Of a stretch of 64,000 nucleotides of DNA, positions 59,778 through 64,000 are shown piece by piece. The notes under the pieces are model-generated. The model did not search any database and was not told the origin of the DNA. It saw only the letters and a program-made list of their open reading frames with translations. Position 1 is the stretch's first letter; each line of letters begins with the position of its first letter. The stretch comes from Nonomuraea endophytica (GTDB lineage: Bacteria; Actinomycetota; Actinomycetes; Streptosporangiales; Streptosporangiaceae), in the NCBI RefSeq assembly GCF_014203235.1, contig NZ_JACHIN010000019.1:1-64000 (forward strand), read 5' to 3'. The position numbers and the translations under genes were made by a program.

Positions 59778-60745
59778 ACGTCCTGGAGATCCGCGACCTC
59801 GGCGTCGACTACCAGTCGAACAGCGGCGCCGTGCACGCCGTCGACGGCGTCTCGCTCGACCTGCGGCGGGGCGAGATCCTCGGGCTGGCGGGGGAGAGCG
59901 GCAGCGGCAAGTCCACGCTCGCCCACGCGATCGGCCGCCTGCTGCGCCCGCCCGCGGCGATCACCGGCGGCACCGTGACCTACCACCGCGCCGACGGCGG
60001 CGCCGTGGACGTGCTGGGCCTGCGCGGCGAGGAACTGCGCGCGTTCCGCTGGGCGGAGCTGGCCGTCGTCTTCCAATCCGCCATGAACTCGCTCAACCCG
60101 GTCAGCACCGTGGGCGCGCAGATCGAGGACGTGCTCCGCATCCACCGCCCCACCATGAAACGAAACGCGCGCGTAGAACGGTCGGTGGAGCTGCTCCAGC
60201 GCGTCGGGATCAGCGCCGACCGGCGGCGCAGCTACCCGCACGAGCTGTCCGGCGGCATGCGCCAGCGCGCCGCGATCGCCATCGCGCTCGCGCTCAACCC
60301 CGAGATCGTCATCATGGACGAGCCGACCACCGCCCTCGACGTGGTCGTGCAGCGCGACATCCTGCACGAGATCAGCGCCCTGCGCGAGGAGTACGGCTTC
60401 GCCGTCGTCTTCATCACCCACGACCTGTCGCTGCTCATGGAGATCTCCGACCGGATCGCCATCATGTACGCCGGCCGGGTCGTCGAGACCGGCGCCGCCC
60501 GTGCCCTGCACGACACGCCCCGCCACCCGTACACGCTGGGCCTGCTGCGCTCCTTCCCCCGCCTGCACGGTCCGCGCGAGGAACTGCTCGGCATCCCCGG
60601 CACCCCGCCCGACCTGCGGGCGCTGCCGCCCGGCTGCGCCTTCCACCCGCGCTGCGGCCAAGCCCTGCCGGACTGCCGGGAGATCAGCCCGTCCCTGCGC
60701 GACGGGGTCTCCTGCCTGCTCAACGAGGGAAAGGGGGTCCGATGA
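59774..60745 (+). CDS. ABC transporter ATPase (DppD-like)
   Basis: 323 residues. Walker A GESGSGKST, Q loop VVFQSAMNSLNPV, signature LSGGMRQR, Walker B IVIMDEPTTALD and H loop FITHDLSLL. The C-terminal oligopeptide-ABC region has CAFHPRCGQALPDC, a cysteine cluster that in some family members binds an iron-sulfur cluster. Confidence 0.95.
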   Translation: MNVLEIRDLGVDYQSNSGAVHAVDGVSLDLRRGEILGLAGESGSGKSTLAHAIGRLLRPPAAITGGTVTYHRADGGAVDVLGLRGEELRAFRWAELAVVFQSAMNSLNPVSTVGAQIEDVLRIHRPTMKRNARVERSVELLQRVGISADRRRSYPHELSGGMRQRAAIAIALALNPEIVIMDEPTTALDVVVQRDILHEISALREEYGFAVVFITHDLSLLMEISDRIAIMYAGRVVETGAARALHDTPRHPYTLGLLRSFPRLHGPREELLGIPGTPPDLRALPPGCAFHPRCGQALPDCREISPSLRDGVSCLLNEGKGVR

Positions 60746-61719
60746 GCGACATCGTGCTCGAAGGCCGCAACCTCACCAAGCACTTCAAGGCCGCCCGCGG
60801 CCGAGGCACCGTGCACGCCGTGGACGACGTCTCCCTAGCCCTTCGATCCGGTACGGCCAGCGCGCTCGTCGGCGAGAGCGGCTGCGGCAAGAGCACCGTG
60901 GCCCGCCTGCTGGCCCAGGTGTATCCACCGACGTCGGGCCAGGTGCTGCTGCGCGGGCGGAAGGTGACCGGCTTCCGCGAGTACCGGCGGCAGGTGCAGC
61001 TCATCTTCCAGGACCCCTTCGCCTCCCTCAATCCCTTCCACCGGGTCCGCTACCACCTGGCCAGGCCGCTGCGCCTGCACGGCCACGCGCGCTCGGCCGC
61101 GCACGAGAAGGAACTCGTCGCCGAGTTGCTGGAACGGGTGAGCCTGACGCCGGTCGAGCAGTTCATGGACAAGCTGCCGCACGAACTGTCCGGCGGCCAG
61201 CGCCAGCGCGTCGCCATCGCCCGCGCGCTGGCCGTGCGGCCCGTGGCGCTGATCGCCGACGAGCCGGTGTCGATGCTGGACGTGTCGATCAGGCTCGGGG
61301 TGCTGCGGCTGCTGGAGACGCTGGCGGCCGAGAGCGGGCTGGCGCTGCTCTACATCACGCACGACATCGCCAGCGCCCGGTACTTCGCCGAGGACATCAC
61401 CGTCATGTACGCGGGCCGGCTGATCGAGAGCGGTCCCAGCGAAGCCCTGACCCAGTCGCCTCGCCACCCCTACACCCAGCTCCTCCTCGACTCGGCCCCC
61501 GACCCCGCCCGCCACTCGGCGCCCGTCCCGAGGCTCGGCGCGCGCGGGGAGCCGCCGAGCCTCATCGCGCCGCCGGGCGGGTGCCGCTTCCATCCGCGCT
61601 GCCCGGTGGCGATGCCGGTGTGCGCGGGCGAGGTGCCGGGCCGTACGGTGCTGGGCGCGGACCGGTGGACGCACTGCTGGCAGGCTGAAGCTCGGCCCAC
61701 CAGCGTTCCCGGTGGGTAG
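60742..61719 (+). CDS. ABC transporter ATPase (DppF-like)
   Basis: 325 residues. Walker A GESGCGKST, QLIFQDPFASLNPF, signature LSGGQRQR, Walker B ALIADEPVSMLD, and C-terminal GCRFHPRCPVAMPVC. It completes the seven-gene operon. Its last 158 bases overlap the convergent gene on the other strand. Confidence 0.95.
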   Translation: MSDIVLEGRNLTKHFKAARGRGTVHAVDDVSLALRSGTASALVGESGCGKSTVARLLAQVYPPTSGQVLLRGRKVTGFREYRRQVQLIFQDPFASLNPFHRVRYHLARPLRLHGHARSAAHEKELVAELLERVSLTPVEQFMDKLPHELSGGQRQRVAIARALAVRPVALIADEPVSMLDVSIRLGVLRLLETLAAESGLALLYITHDIASARYFAEDITVMYAGRLIESGPSEALTQSPRHPYTQLLLDSAPDPARHSAPVPRLGARGEPPSLIAPPGGCRFHPRCPVAMPVCAGEVPGRTVLGADRWTHCWQAEARPTSVPGG

Positions 61720-62527
61720 AGCGGAGCATGCGGGCGTGCAGCCGGTGCAGCACGGTGACGTTGTGGGTGTTGACCTCCAGCTCCCCGGCCCCGGCCAGGT
61801 GCCGCAGCGGACGGCCGTGACAGACCGAGCAGCCGCACACGCCCTCGGGCAGCCGCTCCACCGGCACGAACTCCAGCAACTCCGGCACCAGCGCGCTCCT
61901 GGCCCCGCCCTTGCGCCAGCCGCCGCGGGCCTGATGCGGCTCGGGGTACAGATGCCGCAAGACCTCCCGGACCCCCACCGCCGCCCAGGGCGCGCCATGG
62001 GCCAGCGCCCCGAGTGCCGCGACGCCCGCCGACAGCAGCGGCAACCCGGGGATACGAACGGGCGGAGGGGCGGCGTCCTCCACGACCAGGGCGACGGGCA
62101 GGCCGTACGTGGCGATGGCGGTGGTGAGGGCGGGCAGGCCGGGGCCCAGCCAGTCGGCGTGGACGGGCAGCACCGCCACCACCTCGCCCCACTGGCTCGC
62201 CTGGTCCAGGATGGTGTGCAGCGCCTCGGTGTCGCCTCGCCCGATGTAGCCGGAGTCGGTCAGCGGCACCGTCACCCGGGCCTCGACCTGGTCGGCGATC
62301 CAGTGTGCGGAAAGGCCCGCCGTACCCCTGACCCGGCCTGAGCCCGCGTAGCGGCGACGGTCGCAGAGGACCGGAGCCGTGTAGCCGCGCCTACGGACCA
62401 TCCGCACCGCCTCGTGCGCCGCCTGCCCGGTGAAGACCAGTCCCGAATGCGGCCGGTCGCCGAGGATCAGGGCGTCGTACACGTCCCGGGTGGAGAGCTG
62501 GATGAGCAGGTGGTCGCGGAGGTCCAT
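61562..62527 (-). CDS. TGT-like protein with C-terminal zinc motif, function unknown
   Basis: 321 residues from ATG 62527. The middle is alpha/beta (ILGDRPHSGLVFTG near the start, VVAVLPVHADWLGPGLPAL in the middle). Near residue 232 is CGCSVC, then RHLAGAGELEVNTHNVTVLHRLHARML. This CxCxxC...HN pattern and spacing resemble the zinc site of tRNA-guanine transglycosylases (CDCxxC...IHN), but the rest is too short and too different for a sure assignment. The C-terminal ~50 residues are low-complexity and antisense to the DppF-like gene, so the true end may be earlier. Confidence 0.65.
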   Translation of the reverse strand: MDLRDHLLIQLSTRDVYDALILGDRPHSGLVFTGQAAHEAVRMVRRRGYTAPVLCDRRRYAGSGRVRGTAGLSAHWIADQVEARVTVPLTDSGYIGRGDTEALHTILDQASQWGEVVAVLPVHADWLGPGLPALTTAIATYGLPVALVVEDAAPPPVRIPGLPLLSAGVAALGALAHGAPWAAVGVREVLRHLYPEPHQARGGWRKGGARSALVPELLEFVPVERLPEGVCGCSVCHGRPLRHLAGAGELEVNTHNVTVLHRLHARMLRSTHRERWWAELQPASSASTGPRPAPYGPAPRPRTPASPPGSADGSGTRPAAR

Positions 62528-62566
62528 GGACGGCTCCTCAAGGGCTATAACACCCCATACCCCCGG

Positions 62567-63535
62567 TTAAGTGTCGCGATAGCGGGCGGTCAGGTCGTCC
62601 AGGGTGGCGATGACGCGCTCGCGCAGCTCCACCGGGCTGCGGACCTCGACGTCTGCGCCCAGGCGCAGGAACTCGCCCAGCGCGTGCTCCACCGACTCGA
62701 TCGGCAGCGTCACCTCGGTCCTGCCGTCGGGCAGCGGCCGCGCGGTCGTCTCCGCCGCGCTCACCACGCCGGGCGTCATCATCTCCCGCAACCGGTCCAT
62801 GCCGCGCGGTGTCAGCCGGGCCACCGCCTCGCCCTGGCGCAGCCGGGCCTGGAACTCGGTCAGGTACTCCTGCCAGTGCGCGGCCAGGTCGAAGCCGTCC
62901 GGGCGGGTGAACGCCTCCTCGCGGACGACCAGGTCGAGGATCTGCCACACCCGGTAGGTGCGCACGTGCTCGCCGCTCCGGGCGACCAGATACCAGCGGC
63001 CCGCCTTCACCACCAGCCCGTACGGCTCCAGCCGCCTCGTCACCTCGCCCTTCCAGCTCTTGTACCGCACGTCGAGCACCCGCTCCCGCCACACCGCGTC
63101 GGCCACGGCGGGCAGGAACGGCAGCGGGTCGCGCTCCCGGTACCAGGCGGGGGCGTCGAGGTGGAAACGCTCGCGGACCCGTCCGGCCCGGTCGCGTAGT
63201 TCGACCGGCAGCGCCGCCATGAGCTTGAGCTGGGCCGCCGTGACCACCGCGCCCAGGCCCAGCTCGGCGGCCGGACCCGGCAGCCCGGCCAGGAACAGCG
63301 ACTCGGCCTCGTCGCTGGTCAGGCCGGTCAGCCGGGTGCGGTAGCCGTCGAGGAGCTGGTAGCCGCCGTTGGTTCCGGCGTCGCCGTACAGGGGGACTCC
63401 GGCGGTGTGCAGGGACTCCACGTCGCGATAGATCGTGCGCACCGAGACCTCCAGGCGCTCGGCCAGCTCCCGCGCGGTCATGCGGCCGCGCGTCTGCAGC
63501 AGAAGGAGGATCGACACCAGGCGGGAAGCACGCAT
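62567..63535 (-). CDS. WYL-domain transcriptional regulator (YafY/DeoR-like)
   Basis: 322 residues from ATG 63535. N-terminal HTH_11 (RLVSILLLLQTRGRMTARELAERLEVSVRTIYRDVESL) followed by GTNGGYQLLDGYRT. The WYL domain occupies ~135-225 (VLDVRYKSWKGEVTRRLEPYGLVVKAGRWYLVARS), with a C-terminal WCX region. It lies next to its presumed operator and a divergent gene. Confidence 0.94.
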   Translation of the reverse strand: MRASRLVSILLLLQTRGRMTARELAERLEVSVRTIYRDVESLHTAGVPLYGDAGTNGGYQLLDGYRTRLTGLTSDEAESLFLAGLPGPAAELGLGAVVTAAQLKLMAALPVELRDRAGRVRERFHLDAPAWYRERDPLPFLPAVADAVWRERVLDVRYKSWKGEVTRRLEPYGLVVKAGRWYLVARSGEHVRTYRVWQILDLVVREEAFTRPDGFDLAAHWQEYLTEFQARLRQGEAVARLTPRGMDRLREMMTPGVVSAAETTARPLPDGRTEVTLPIESVEHALGEFLRLGADVEVRSPVELRERVIATLDDLTARYRDT

Positions 63536-63537
63536 GC

Positions 63538-63558
63538 CACTGACAATAGATGTCAGTG
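63538..63558. promoter_or_regulatory. Operator between the WYL regulator and the divergent gene
   Basis: CACTGACA and TGTCAGTG are perfect 8-bp arms around ATAGA, two bases from the regulator start codon. The TGACA-N7-TGTCA style is usual for YafY-type regulators controlling themselves and a divergent gene. Confidence 0.78.
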
Positions 63559-63580
63559 AGCCGGGCTTAGCGTTCGGACC

Positions 63581-64000
63581 ATGAACGGATTCGAGTTCTT
63601 CACCGGCACCTGGAACGTCCACAACAAGCGGCTCACCAAATGGCTGGCCGGCAGCGACGAGTGGGAGGAGTTCCCCGGCCGGTCGGTCGCGAGCAGCCAC
63701 TTCGCCGGTGGCGCGCACTTCGACGAGGTGGAGTTCCCCACGAAGGGGTTCAGCGGGCTGACGGTCCGGCTGTTCGACGTGGACGAGCGGCGGTGGACCA
63801 TCCACTGGGCGAGCACCCGTACCGGCCGCTTCGACCCGCCCATGAGCGGCACCTGGCAGGGGGACCGGGGCGAGTTCTACGGCGACGACCAGCACCAGGG
63901 CACACCTGTGCGCGCCCGCTTCATCTGGACCCGGATCAGCGCGGACGAGGCGCGGTGGGAGCAGGCGTTCTCGGTGGACGGGGAGAAGACCTGGGAGACC
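63581..64000 (+). CDS. DUF1579-like protein (partial, runs off the window)
   Basis: 140 codons from ATG 63581 to the window end with no stop. MNGFEFFTGTWNVHNKRLTKWLAGSDEWEEFPG and FDVDERRWTIHWASTRTGRFDPP suggest a small beta-barrel protein of the DUF1579 or related lipocalin-like type often paired with YafY-like regulators. Function unknown; divergent from and probably controlled by the WYL regulator. Confidence 0.75.
   Translation, partial: MNGFEFFTGTWNVHNKRLTKWLAGSDEWEEFPGRSVASSHFAGGAHFDEVEFPTKGFSGLTVRLFDVDERRWTIHWASTRTGRFDPPMSGTWQGDRGEFYGDDQHQGTPVRARFIWTRISADEARWEQAFSVDGEKTWET

Overview
The window is high-GC actinomycete chromosome. The evidence is strong G/C third-position bias, frequent GTG starts, 4-base stop/start overlaps, and gene orders typical of actinomycetes: folC-DUF4233-ndk; mreB-mreC-mreD-PBP2-rodA; TIGR03960 radical SAM-DUF2344-RNase E/G-L21-L27-obg-proB-proA; nadD-rsfS-phosphatase. 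The sequence feel is closest to Streptosporangiaceae (Nonomuraea-like), but that placement is an inference.

Bases 1-31,600 are core chromosome. The window opens on the last ~41 bases of a 5S rRNA gene with two terminators. There follow folate synthesis (folC) with companions, ndk, the elongation/cell-shape operon, a radical-SAM/RNase E/ribosomal-protein/Obg block, proline synthesis, a membrane-anchored Ser/Thr kinase, an M48 protease, nadD, an ABC exporter, rsfS and a phosphatase. Five copies of a ~93-bp element with inverted ends (GTTACGGC...GCCGTAAC) lie in the intergenic gaps, and a 43-bp tandem repeat precedes proB. The block ends with a decayed FAD monooxygenase, a GntR-TetR fusion regulator and tRNA-Ala(GGC).

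Bases ~31,588 to ~45,600 are an integrated element of AICE/IME type using tRNA-Ala as its attachment site. It carries a large serine recombinase, an Xre regulator, a TraB/FtsK DNA translocase, small transfer-type membrane and zinc proteins, and a GntR regulator with two identical operators. Accessory cargo follows: an anti-sigma-like ATPase operon, an Xre/TPR regulator, a HAD hydrolase and a CutA-like protein. The most unusual cargo is a lower-GC 900-residue STAND NTPase with NB-ARC, TPR and a C-terminal SEC-C zinc motif, a plausible immune-type gene. No replication initiator and no right attachment site could be recognised.

Bases 45,600-64,000 are accessory chromosome: a VOC/MarR pair with twin operators; an MNT nucleotidyltransferase (fused to a winged helix)/HEPN/P-loop kinase operon that looks like a toxin-antitoxin or defence module; an amino-acid permease with an M20 dipeptidase; a TauE exporter; an SDR; and a seven-gene operon of GNAT, PIG-L-like hydrolase and a complete oligopeptide-type ABC importer. 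The window ends with a TGT-like zinc protein, a WYL regulator and a partial divergent gene.
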